The notes under the pieces: generated by a model
The model's database searches: none
Told to the model about the DNA's origin: nothing
The model's input: only the letters and a program-made list of their open reading frames with translations
From: Bacteroidales bacterium
GTDB lineage: Bacteria; Bacteroidota; Bacteroidia; Bacteroidales; UBA1715
Reading direction: 5' to 3'
Length of the DNA stretch: 16,269 bases
NCBI GenBank assembly: GCA_017618935.1
Contig: JAFZTG010000137.1
Location: forward strand, 1-16,269
Shown: positions 1 to 6,795 of the stretch, one piece after another
Position numbering within the stretch: the stretch's first letter is position 1
Layout of the letters: each line of letters opens with the position of its first letter
Translations under genes and position numbers: made by a program

Positions 1-16
1 AAAAAGTTTTTATCCA

Positions 17-48
17 TTTGTTTGAATAAAAAAAAAGACTACTTTTGC
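17..48 (+). promoter_or_regulatory. Promoter of the tRNA-Met gene
   Basis: TTTG at 17-20, a 19-nt spacer, then TACTTTTGC at 40-48. This matches the Bacteroidota primary sigma consensus (-33 TTTG, -7 TAnnTTTG) in both boxes and in spacing. It lies 18 nt before the mature tRNA 5' end, so the transcript leader would be short. Confidence 0.75.
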
Positions 49-66
49 AAGCGATTTAGAAATCAT

Positions 67-140
67 GGCGAGGTAGCTCAGCTGGTTAGAGCGCATGATT
101 CATAATCATGAGGTCGGCGGATCATGCCCGCCTCTCGCTA
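67..140 (+). tRNA. tRNA-Met (anticodon CAU), probably elongator
   Basis: A full cloverleaf can be drawn. Acceptor 67-73/133-139, D stem 76-79/89-92 with AGCTGGTTA loop, anticodon stem 94-98/106-110 with loop TTCATAA (CAT at 101-103), five-base variable loop and T stem 116-120/128-132. The discriminator is A140 and CCA is not encoded (CGA follows). The anticodon stem lacks the three G-C pairs of initiator tRNA, so elongator Met is favoured. A lysidine-modified tRNA-Ile(CAU) cannot be excluded by eye. Two oddities: the T loop reads ATCATGC rather than TTCRANY, and both end pairs of the acceptor stem (67/139 and 73/133) are G-U. Confidence 0.93.
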
Positions 141-142
141 CG

Positions 143-173
143 AAAGACTTGCAAGCAATTGCAGGTCTTTTTT
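143..173 (+). terminator. Intrinsic terminator after tRNA-Met
   Basis: An 11-bp stem (143-153 with 160-170, one G-T pair) with a six-base loop is followed by T168-T173. It begins 2 nt after the tRNA. It also lies just beyond the nrnA stop codon on the other strand, but in that direction only a short T run follows, so it is best read as the tRNA terminator. Confidence 0.85.
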
Positions 174-178
174 ATTTG

Positions 179-1210
179 CTATTTCTTATCCAATTTGTCC
201 CGATATTTTTCAAGTCCGTCCTTGAATGCTTGTATTGCTTCGTCAAGCGTGCCGAAATATTTACCTCCCGCAGCGTTGAAATGTCCCCCACCGTTAAATA
301 ATTCCGTAGCGAATTCATTTGCAGGGAAATCGCCTTTGGAACGAAACGACGCCTTTACAGGTCCTTTCTCGTATTCGGTGAACAATGCCACAAATTTCAA
401 ATCGCGTATACATAACGGCATATTTACAAATCCTTCGGAATCACCTAATTGGAAATTATATTCTCGTTTGTTCGCATTGGAAATGAACATATAACCTGCA
501 TGATAATCTGGCAGATACGTAAAATTATCCTTCATCACCGCCGACTGCAATCGGAATCTGTCGTAATTAAATACGTTGTTGATTTTGTCGTGAATCTTCG
601 CCTTGTTGATTCCCATACCGACCAAGGTACCCATCACATTATACACTTCGGGATAATTTGACGAATAATCCAATCGTCCAGTATCGGTCATGATGCCCGT
701 ATATAATGACTCAGCGACGTGTTTGTCGATAAATTTCTCATATCCACAAGCACGAAGAATGTGGTACACCAGTTCGCATGTGGAACTTGCCTTATGGAAC
801 GAAAACGCAGCATCTGCCTCTATTTGCAGATTAATATGATGGTCAATGACGATTCTCGGTTTGTTCGATTGTTCAAAGAAATGTTCCAAATCTTCGGTAC
901 GGCTTAACTGGTTTATATCCAGACAAATAAGTACATCCATGGAATCTATATATTTCTGCACCTCTTTGGAATGGCGGTCAAGACTGAGAATATCTTCCAC
1001 GCCGTGCATCCATCTAAAAAAAGCAGGATAATCGTTGGGCAACAAGATTTTTACCGTTTTCCCCATTTGCCGAAGCACTTCTGCAAACGCCGTTGAAGAA
1101 CCTATGGCATCGCCGTCGGAATTATAATGCGTCGTTATGGCAAAAACCTGATTATCAGCAATTAACCGTTTTACTTTTTCTATCGCTTCTGGTTCAAATG
1201 TAAAATCCAT
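179..1210 (-). CDS. nrnA: DHH-family phosphoesterase, NrnA-like oligoribonuclease / pAp phosphatase
   Basis: 343 aa, a usual length for NrnA. NrnA proteins degrade 2-5 nt RNA fragments (nanoRNA) from the end and dephosphorylate 3'-phosphoadenosine 5'-phosphate, in the cytoplasm with Mn2+. Visible motifs in order: NSDGDAIGS around residue 30 (DGD 32-34), LDIN with D98, DHH at 123-125, TDTG at 175-178, and the C-terminal DHHA1 substrate motif GGGHFNAAGG at 307-316. All metal ligands expected of the DHH core appear present. The ATG at 1208-1210 is chosen because it follows AGAGGT and starts 8 nt after the stop of the FKBP gene. An upstream GTG in the same frame (1304-1306) would add 32 residues unlike the family and overlap that gene. 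Last gene of the yidC operon. Confidence 0.92.
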   Translation of the reverse strand: MDFTFEPEAIEKVKRLIADNQVFAITTHYNSDGDAIGSSTAFAEVLRQMGKTVKILLPNDYPAFFRWMHGVEDILSLDRHSKEVQKYIDSMDVLICLDINQLSRTEDLEHFFEQSNKPRIVIDHHINLQIEADAAFSFHKASSTCELVYHILRACGYEKFIDKHVAESLYTGIMTDTGRLDYSSNYPEVYNVMGTLVGMGINKAKIHDKINNVFNYDRFRLQSAVMKDNFTYLPDYHAGYMFISNANKREYNFQLGDSEGFVNMPLCIRDLKFVALFTEYEKGPVKASFRSKGDFPANEFATELFNGGGHFNAAGGKYFGTLDEAIQAFKDGLEKYRDKLDKK

Positions 1211-1218
1211 ACCTCTAA

Positions 1219-2085
1219 TTATCTTGATATTTTCTTCAATTCTATATCGAACACGATGGGCGTATAGGGAGCAATTGCCCCGTTCGACATACCTTCCTCT
1301 CCCCACGCATATTTGCTCGGCACAATGATTTGTGCCCGTTCCCCCTTCTTCATTGTCTTGATAGCCAACTCAAGACCTTCTATCACCTGCATTTTCGTAC
1401 CATATGAAAAATCCATGGTAGTAAAATGATTGATGATTTCGCCGTTCAGCAAACTTCCCTGATACGTAATCGTAATCACATCTCCAAATTTAGGATTTTT
1501 TCCTCTTCCTTGTTTCAAAATACGTTTATAAATGCCTGATTTTAAGTGAACGAACTTCACGCGATGCTTTTTCAGATACTGTTTTATCTGATATTGCTCG
1601 TATTCTTCCTTGGTTTTTTTCCATAAAGCAAGTTCTTTTTTATGTTCCTGAAAACTTGCGCTATCCAACACCGACAATACGTTCACCGACAATTTCAATT
1701 CCGGTGCCAAGGCCAATGCGGCAAATTCTTCGGGGAAAACGGCGTCACAGACGAACTTTTCGGTTGGAACGATGAAAGACATGCTATCGCCCGTATGCGT
1801 TCCTAATAACAATAAGGGCAACCCAAGCGTATCTTCTTTATCCACAACGACTTCGTACTCCGCACAAAACGCAGCCGTATCGGCATCTACCAGGCTAAAC
1901 GAAATCAATGCCGTCACCACATCGGACGGATGAGCCGTCTTGTACGCATCGGCAAAGGCATGCAACTTGTAGTAGTAATCGTACTTTTTAATGTAGGTAT
2001 ATCCATCATATTTTTTCCCGCCACACGCCGAAAAGACAAGCGCGCACGCTACAAAAAACACTATGATTTTTGCAATATTCTTCAT
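1219..2085 (-). CDS. FKBP-type peptidyl-prolyl cis-trans isomerase lipoprotein
   Basis: 288 aa. The N-terminus is a lipoprotein signal: Lys3, a hydrophobic stretch and lipobox FSAC with the lipidated Cys at residue 21, so the protein should be membrane-anchored outside the cytoplasm. Residues 30-180 are a region I do not recognise, with a charged, probably helical stretch at 145-175. Residues about 185-286 are an FKBP fold (TYQGSLLNGEIIN, VIEGLELAIKTMKKGE, PSKYAWGEEG, then IVFDIELKKI). The family catalyses prolyl isomerisation and assists folding. Several pocket positions differ from FKBP12: the Phe-Asp pair after the YxG strand reads Ile-Asn, and the pocket Trp is Leu (VIEGLE). Activity may therefore be weak. 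Flavobacterial GldI is also an FKBP-type lipoprotein, but I would not transfer that name. It lies 22 nt after yidC and 8 nt before nrnA, so it is probably co-transcribed with both. Confidence 0.88.
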   Translation of the reverse strand: MKNIAKIIVFFVACALVFSACGGKKYDGYTYIKKYDYYYKLHAFADAYKTAHPSDVVTALISFSLVDADTAAFCAEYEVVVDKEDTLGLPLLLLGTHTGDSMSFIVPTEKFVCDAVFPEEFAALALAPELKLSVNVLSVLDSASFQEHKKELALWKKTKEEYEQYQIKQYLKKHRVKFVHLKSGIYKRILKQGRGKNPKFGDVITITYQGSLLNGEIINHFTTMDFSYGTKMQVIEGLELAIKTMKKGERAQIIVPSKYAWGEEGMSNGAIAPYTPIVFDIELKKISR

Positions 2086-2107
2086 TGCAGTAATTATGGT
2101 CTGCGTA

Positions 2108-3982
2108 TTAGTTACGCATCTTCTTTTGCTGCTCTTTCGCCATTTGTTCCAAACGTTCTTGGAAACGAGACTTACGTTTCTTTGTCGTAGCCGCCTTCGC
2201 CTTGTTTGCCTCCAACTTTTTAAGAATCTTCTCGTCGTTTATCAAACTACGAATCAAGATTGTCTGAAGCATGGTAATTACGTTTGCCAACAAATAGTAA
2301 TAACTCAAACCAGCCGAATAGTCGTTGAACCAGAAAATCATCATTATGGACATAATCCACATCATCACGTTCATATTCGGCATACCAGGCGTTTGCATCT
2401 GCGTCGTGTTTGCCGTGTTGATTTTGTTTACAATAATCATTGATGCCGCCATCAACAAGGTAAACAAACTGATATGGTTTCCATAAATCGACGAAATCAA
2501 AGGAATATGCGTCGACCATTCAAAAATAGAGTCATACGTTGACAAATCTTCAGCCCACAAGAAACTTTCCTGACGAAGTTCTATCGAAGCCGGGAAGAAA
2601 CGGAACATAGCGACCAAAATCGGGAATTGAATCAACAATGGCAAGCACCCCCCCATTGGATTGATACCGACTTTCTTGTACAAGTCCATCGTCGCTTGTT
2701 GCTTTTTCATTGCCTCCTCTGGCTTTGGATATCTTTCGTTGATTTCATCCACATACGGCTTAATCACACGCATACGAGCGGTTGAAAGGTACGATTTACA
2801 CGTCAATGGAAACAAAACTGCCTTCAAAATGATTGTCATCAGCAAAATCACCAATCCCATGTTGTCGATAAAGCCACGTAACCAGTTGAAAATAGGAACG
2901 ATAGCGTATTTTGTAATAAATCCGAACCAACCCAAATCCAACATACTTTCCAAATCTACATTTTGGTCCTCTAACACTGGCAAGTGATTAGGGCCGAAGA
3001 AGAATTTCAAACCGATTTTTTCTTCTTTCGGCAAGAATAAATTGGCTGTAAAATCCTTCATTGCCGTTTCGCTGTCGGTCAAGTATTTAGAAGCGACATT
3101 ACCACCACGCTCAAATTTATCGTCAGCAATCAGAACCGATGAGAAGAAATGTTGTTTGAAACCTACCCATTTCACCTGACCGCTCAAATTTTCCTTTTCA
3201 TCGTCTTTTGCACGGGGATTCAATGTCTCGGTATCGTCTTCGTAGTATTTCCAAACAATCGTAGTATTCTGTGACTCAGACGTTTTCGATTTCTCCAACA
3301 CGTTCATTGTAGTGTTCCACAACAAATTGTAACGCGATTCGCGAATGTAGGTGTCCATTCCCTTCGTGGTGATTTCCAACTTCAAGTTATAAGAATTTGG
3401 TTTCAACGTATAAGTATATTCCAAATACGAGAACTCATTCACCGCCAATCGATACGAAACCGACTGTTCCTGTTCTGCAGTAGGCTTGTGAACATTCGTT
3501 GTAAAATACATTTCGTCGGTTGATCGACCTATCGCACTCAACAACAAGCCAAAATGCGTGCTGTCGCCAGCCAATATATATAATGAATCACCATAATGCG
3601 TCTTATATCCTTTGACCTGCACGCGATACGGTTTTCCACCCTTGCTACTCAACGTAACGGCAATCAAGTCATTTTCGAGCGTCACAAATTCTTCCTCGCC
3701 TTGTGCCGACTTATAAAAGTTACCATACTCACGCATCAATGTAACTTCATCCTGACTTTTTTGTGCCATGGCCGAATCCACACGAGCAGTGTCGTTTAGT
3801 GCCTGCAACGCCAACAAAGAATCCTCCTGACGCTGTAATTCCTTTTGTAATTCTACATTTCGTAAAGAATCAAGATATTCCGCTCTCCGTTTCAAATCTT
3901 CCTCGGTTGGACGCGTAAAGAAATAATAGCCAACCATTAAAAGACATATAAGAACCGTTCCGATAATCGTATTTTTATCCAT
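2108..3982 (-). CDS. yidC: Membrane protein insertase YidC
   Basis: 624 aa, normal for the long YidC of Bacteroidota. YidC inserts and folds inner-membrane proteins, alone or with SecYEG. TM1 is at about 4-22, followed by a charged linker and a large periplasmic domain (about 85-350). The conserved insertase core follows: TM2 near 377-397 with a basic groove residue (Lys387, where E. coli has Arg366), a cytoplasmic hairpin about 400-440, the signature NPMGGCLPLLIQFPILVAMF at 441-460, and further helices near 505-520, 538-556 and 560-580. The C-terminus (586-624) is very rich in Lys and Arg, as in family members that contact the ribosome. The ATG at 3980-3982 directly precedes the TM1 signal anchor. 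First gene of a three-gene operon, with a good promoter about 24 nt upstream. An ortholog of pyrG, often next to yidC in this phylum, is absent here. Confidence 0.97.
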   Translation of the reverse strand: MDKNTIIGTVLICLLMVGYYFFTRPTEEDLKRRAEYLDSLRNVELQKELQRQEDSLLALQALNDTARVDSAMAQKSQDEVTLMREYGNFYKSAQGEEEFVTLENDLIAVTLSSKGGKPYRVQVKGYKTHYGDSLYILAGDSTHFGLLLSAIGRSTDEMYFTTNVHKPTAEQEQSVSYRLAVNEFSYLEYTYTLKPNSYNLKLEITTKGMDTYIRESRYNLLWNTTMNVLEKSKTSESQNTTIVWKYYEDDTETLNPRAKDDEKENLSGQVKWVGFKQHFFSSVLIADDKFERGGNVASKYLTDSETAMKDFTANLFLPKEEKIGLKFFFGPNHLPVLEDQNVDLESMLDLGWFGFITKYAIVPIFNWLRGFIDNMGLVILLMTIILKAVLFPLTCKSYLSTARMRVIKPYVDEINERYPKPEEAMKKQQATMDLYKKVGINPMGGCLPLLIQFPILVAMFRFFPASIELRQESFLWAEDLSTYDSIFEWSTHIPLISSIYGNHISLFTLLMAASMIIVNKINTANTTQMQTPGMPNMNVMMWIMSIMMIFWFNDYSAGLSYYYLLANVITMLQTILIRSLINDEKILKKLEANKAKAATTKKRKSRFQERLEQMAKEQQKKMRN

Positions 3983-4005
3983 TTGTCTGCTTCTAAAATT
4001 CGGGG

Positions 4006-4036
4006 CGAAGATACGATTTTATTCTCAATACACAAA
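4006..4036 (-). promoter_or_regulatory. Promoter of the yidC operon
   Basis: Read on the minus strand: TTTG at 4036-4033, exactly 19 nt, then TATCTTCG at 4013-4006. This is one mismatch from TAnnTTTG. It leaves a 5' leader of about 20 nt before the yidC ATG. No other promoter-like match lies between here and the divergent gene's own box. Confidence 0.65.
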
Positions 4037-4080
4037 AGAGTGCTTCATAAGTTACTGACACTTTTTAAGAGCAATTATTT

Positions 4081-4112
4081 TTCGTTTTTTTGTACAGAAA
4101 AAAATATCTTTG
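4081..4112 (+). promoter_or_regulatory. Probable promoter of the AlkD-like gene
   Basis: TATCTTTG at 4105-4112 is a perfect TAnnTTTG -7 box, 15 nt before the start codon. The -33 element is weaker: TTCG at 4081-4084 with a 20-nt spacer. It is back to back with the yidC promoter inside a 145-bp divergent gap. Confidence 0.5.
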
Positions 4113-4127
4113 TTAAAAATTTGAAAA

Positions 4128-4826
4128 ATGACAAATCAAGAAATTCTCAATCATTTATTTTCCTTGCAAGATTGTGAGTATCAAAAGTTTCATAGCAAAC
4201 TGATGCCAACAATCAACCCTGAAACCATCATAGGTATTCGCGTTCCAAAATTGCGAGCATTTGCCAATGAATTGGTCAAGGAAGGCGACTACGAACAATT
4301 TCTCCTGCAATTGCCACATAAATATTATGAAGAAAACAACTTACACGCATTCTTGATTGAAAAAATCAAGGATTATGACCGTTGCATCGAGGCACTCGAC
4401 ACGTTTCTCCCCTATGTTGACAATTGGGCAACCTGCGATTCGTTGAAGCCAAAAGTTTTGGGAAAACGTTGTGACGAACTGTTTCCCAAAATCCAACAAT
4501 GGATTTCGTCAACTCACACATACACAATACGTTTTGGCATCGGAATGATTATGAATTTTTACCTTGACAAAAATTTCAAGCCAGAATATTTGAAACTCGT
4601 GTCAAAAGTCCAATCAAGCGAATACTACGTAAACATGATGATTGCATGGTTCTTTGCGACAGCTCTTGCAAAACAATACGAAGCAACGCTGCCCTATCTA
4701 CAACAGAAAAAATTATCCGTCTGGTGTCACAACAAAACAATACAGAAAGCGATTGAAAGTTATAGAATCACACCTACGCAAAAAGAAGAATTGAGAAAAC
4801 TAAAAAGATCAGGGGGTGAACAATAA
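4128..4826 (+). CDS. DNA alkylation repair protein, AlkD-like HEAT-repeat DNA glycosylase
   Basis: 232 aa, typical for the family. AlkD proteins excise bulky or positively charged alkylated bases (N3- and N7-alkylpurines) without flipping the base, using a curved HEAT-like helical scaffold. The family pattern is visible as IGIRVPKLRAFA near 36-47, DNWATCD at 98-104, TIRFGIGMIMNF at 133-144 and YYVNMMIAWFFATALAK at 166-182. Trp100 and Asp104 sit four apart and Arg135 and Trp174 sit 39 apart. These match the spacings of the catalytic Trp/Asp and the Arg/Trp pair of Bacillus cereus AlkD (W109/D113, R148/W187), so the active site looks intact. The start is the ATG 15 nt after a strong -7 box. It converges with the sugar dehydratase gene, with only 11 nt between the two stops. 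Confidence 0.9.
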   Translation: MTNQEILNHLFSLQDCEYQKFHSKLMPTINPETIIGIRVPKLRAFANELVKEGDYEQFLLQLPHKYYEENNLHAFLIEKIKDYDRCIEALDTFLPYVDNWATCDSLKPKVLGKRCDELFPKIQQWISSTHTYTIRFGIGMIMNFYLDKNFKPEYLKLVSKVQSSEYYVNMMIAWFFATALAKQYEATLPYLQQKKLSVWCHNKTIQKAIESYRITPTQKEELRKLKRSGGEQ

Positions 4827-4837
4827 TATGCTATAAG

Positions 4838-6757
4838 CTATTTATCAAACTCCTCAAACTGTGAATTTTGAGATTTAAATTCTGGTACAGTCTTTTTCAT
4901 CAATTTGACCATATCGGGAATGTTTACACTATATGATAAATTGGTCAGTTGAGTGATAGTTTCATTTACCTCGTTATATTCATATTCCCGAACTTTTGCG
5001 ATACGGATACGATTATGAGGTGTCGGCAACGTATTTTCTTCACTTGCAAGCACTTCCTCATAGAGTTTTTCGCCAGGACGAAGTCCCGTATAAACAATTT
5101 CTATATCCTCGCCGACCTTCAATCCGGCTAATTCTATCATGTTACGAGCCAATGTGTCGATTTTTACAGAATTACCCATATCGAACACATAGATTTGGTT
5201 ACCAACGCCCATTGTCGCCGCCTCCATTACAAGACGACAGGCCTCGGGAATAGTCATAAAGAAACGGGTTATGTCGGGATGCGTCACCGTTACCGGCCCA
5301 CCTTTTTCAATTTGTTCACGGAAACGAGGTATTACCGAACCATTGGAACCAAGAACATTACCAAAACGCGTTGTTACAAATTGCGTATTTCCTTTCATAG
5401 CTCCTTGTTGCAACGCCACACCCAACGACTGCACATATATCTCCGCCAAACGTTTTGAACATCCCATGATATTGGTAGGATTTACCGCCTTGTCGGTTGA
5501 AATCATCACCATTTTTTCGACATTGTATTCAATACATTTGTCGGCAACATTTTTCGTTCCGTTCACATTGACAAGAACCGCCTCACACGGATTTTCCTCC
5601 ATCAAAGGCACATGCTTATAGGCAGCTGCGTGAAACACCACTTGCGGATGCCATTTTCGAAATGCAAAATCAAGTCGTGCCGGATGACGAACATCACCTA
5701 TTATTGGAGTAAAATCCAAATTCGGATAACGCCCTTCCATTTCCAAACGAAGATTGTGCATAGGTGTTTCGGCATTATCAAATAACAACAATTGTTTTAT
5801 GCCAAAAGAAGCAAGCTGACGACACAGTTCCGAACCGATAGAACCGGCAGCTCCCGTAACTAATACAACCTTATCTTTGAAATTAGCGACGATTTCATCC
5901 ATTGAGATTGAAATTTCAGGACGTCCCAACAAATCTTCAATCTTAACTTCACGAATATGGCTCTTTACCAATCGACCGCCAACAACCTCGTCAATTGACG
6001 GAGCAACCAGAGGTTTTATATTATTGTTGATACAAAATTGTACCAAACCATTACGTTCATTTTGTGCATCGGATTCCAAAGGAAACAGAATACAATCAAC
6101 CAACATACGATCGCAGTAGTCATACAAATCGTCGTCGTTTTCATAAAAGAAAATCTTCTTGTCAACCAGCATGTTGCCTTTAGCATGCTTATCATTTGAC
6201 AAAAAGCCGATAATGTTGTATTTTGTAGAGTTTGCAAATCTGGTCACAACAGCCACAGCCTTATCCGTTGTTCCATACACCAATACCCGTTTCTGCTCAG
6301 TACGTTCCTTCACACGGTTACGATAAATATCGTACACCACCATCATACATAGGCGTATTCCGACAAGGAAGAAGAATGTTAGTAAGAAATCGAACACTGC
6401 GACCAAGATTGTTGCCGGAGTGTACATCCCAAACACGACAATCGTCAATAATAATAACGAGGCCTTTGTGAAAGCCGTCAAGAAATAACGAAAATAATCT
6501 TTTAGCGTAGAGTGACGGATAATGATAGTGTAACAACGGAATAGCAACAACACGCATACTGAAGCGATCAACGATGCCACTAACCAAATTGTAGTATATG
6601 ACGACGCATAAATTTTGGACTCGGCAGTGAAATTCAACGTAAGCAGCACAACCCAAGAAGCCAATACCGACAAGAATAAATCCATGATAAACACGAATTT
6701 ACTTGAAAGATACTTGGTTAAATATTTGGATATACGTTGAGAAATACTAAATGACAT
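4838..6757 (-). CDS. Membrane-bound nucleotide-sugar 4,6-dehydratase (FlaA1/WbpM/CapD family)
   Basis: 639 aa. Family members convert UDP-GlcNAc (or a similar UDP-sugar) to a 4-keto-6-deoxy sugar, the first step toward modified sugars for capsule, LPS or protein glycans. Four transmembrane helices lie at about 22-42, 55-78, 95-115 and 117-140. A CoA-binding-like Rossmann domain follows at about 155-255 (VLVYGTTDKA). The SDR catalytic domain starts near 295 with GAAGSIG at 302-308, then HAAAYKHVPLMEENP at 376-390 and TDKAVNPTNIMGCSK at 421-435. Met431 replaces the usual SDR Tyr, which is characteristic of the 4,6-dehydratases in this family, and Lys435 is present. The final stretch has RPGEKLYEE at 560-568. 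The ATG at 6755-6757 is preferred over an in-frame TTG at 6779-6781, which sits in a hairpin. The upstream barrel gene ends 38 nt away, so the two may share a transcript. The sugar product cannot be decided here. Confidence 0.92.
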   Translation of the reverse strand: MSFSISQRISKYLTKYLSSKFVFIMDLFLSVLASWVVLLTLNFTAESKIYASSYTTIWLVASLIASVCVLLLFRCYTIIIRHSTLKDYFRYFLTAFTKASLLLLTIVVFGMYTPATILVAVFDFLLTFFFLVGIRLCMMVVYDIYRNRVKERTEQKRVLVYGTTDKAVAVVTRFANSTKYNIIGFLSNDKHAKGNMLVDKKIFFYENDDDLYDYCDRMLVDCILFPLESDAQNERNGLVQFCINNNIKPLVAPSIDEVVGGRLVKSHIREVKIEDLLGRPEISISMDEIVANFKDKVVLVTGAAGSIGSELCRQLASFGIKQLLLFDNAETPMHNLRLEMEGRYPNLDFTPIIGDVRHPARLDFAFRKWHPQVVFHAAAYKHVPLMEENPCEAVLVNVNGTKNVADKCIEYNVEKMVMISTDKAVNPTNIMGCSKRLAEIYVQSLGVALQQGAMKGNTQFVTTRFGNVLGSNGSVIPRFREQIEKGGPVTVTHPDITRFFMTIPEACRLVMEAATMGVGNQIYVFDMGNSVKIDTLARNMIELAGLKVGEDIEIVYTGLRPGEKLYEEVLASEENTLPTPHNRIRIAKVREYEYNEVNETITQLTNLSYSVNIPDMVKLMKKTVPEFKSQNSQFEEFDK

Positions 6758-6765
6758 TGCTCTTG

Positions 6766-6783
6766 AATTGCTAATCAGCAATT
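6766..6783 (-). other. Intercistronic stem-loop between the barrel and dehydratase genes
   Basis: A perfect 7-bp inverted repeat (6766-6772 with 6777-6783) with a four-base loop, ending 8 nt before the dehydratase ATG on the minus strand. No T run follows, so it is not an obvious terminator. It could affect translation or mRNA processing between the two genes. Confidence 0.45.
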
Positions 6784-6795
6784 ATATTATCAAAA

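Noticed and set aside
67..140. Initiator tRNA-fMet
   Set aside because: The three consecutive G-C pairs next to the anticodon loop are missing; the stem is CATGA/TCATG.
1211..1306. N-terminal extension of nrnA from an upstream GTG
   Set aside because: It would overlap the end of the FKBP gene by 88 bases. The added 32 residues do not resemble the family, and the ATG at 1210 has an AGAGGT-like site.
6758..6781. TTG start for the sugar dehydratase
   Set aside because: The TTG lies inside a hairpin and adds only eight residues. The ATG at 6757 is a better start.
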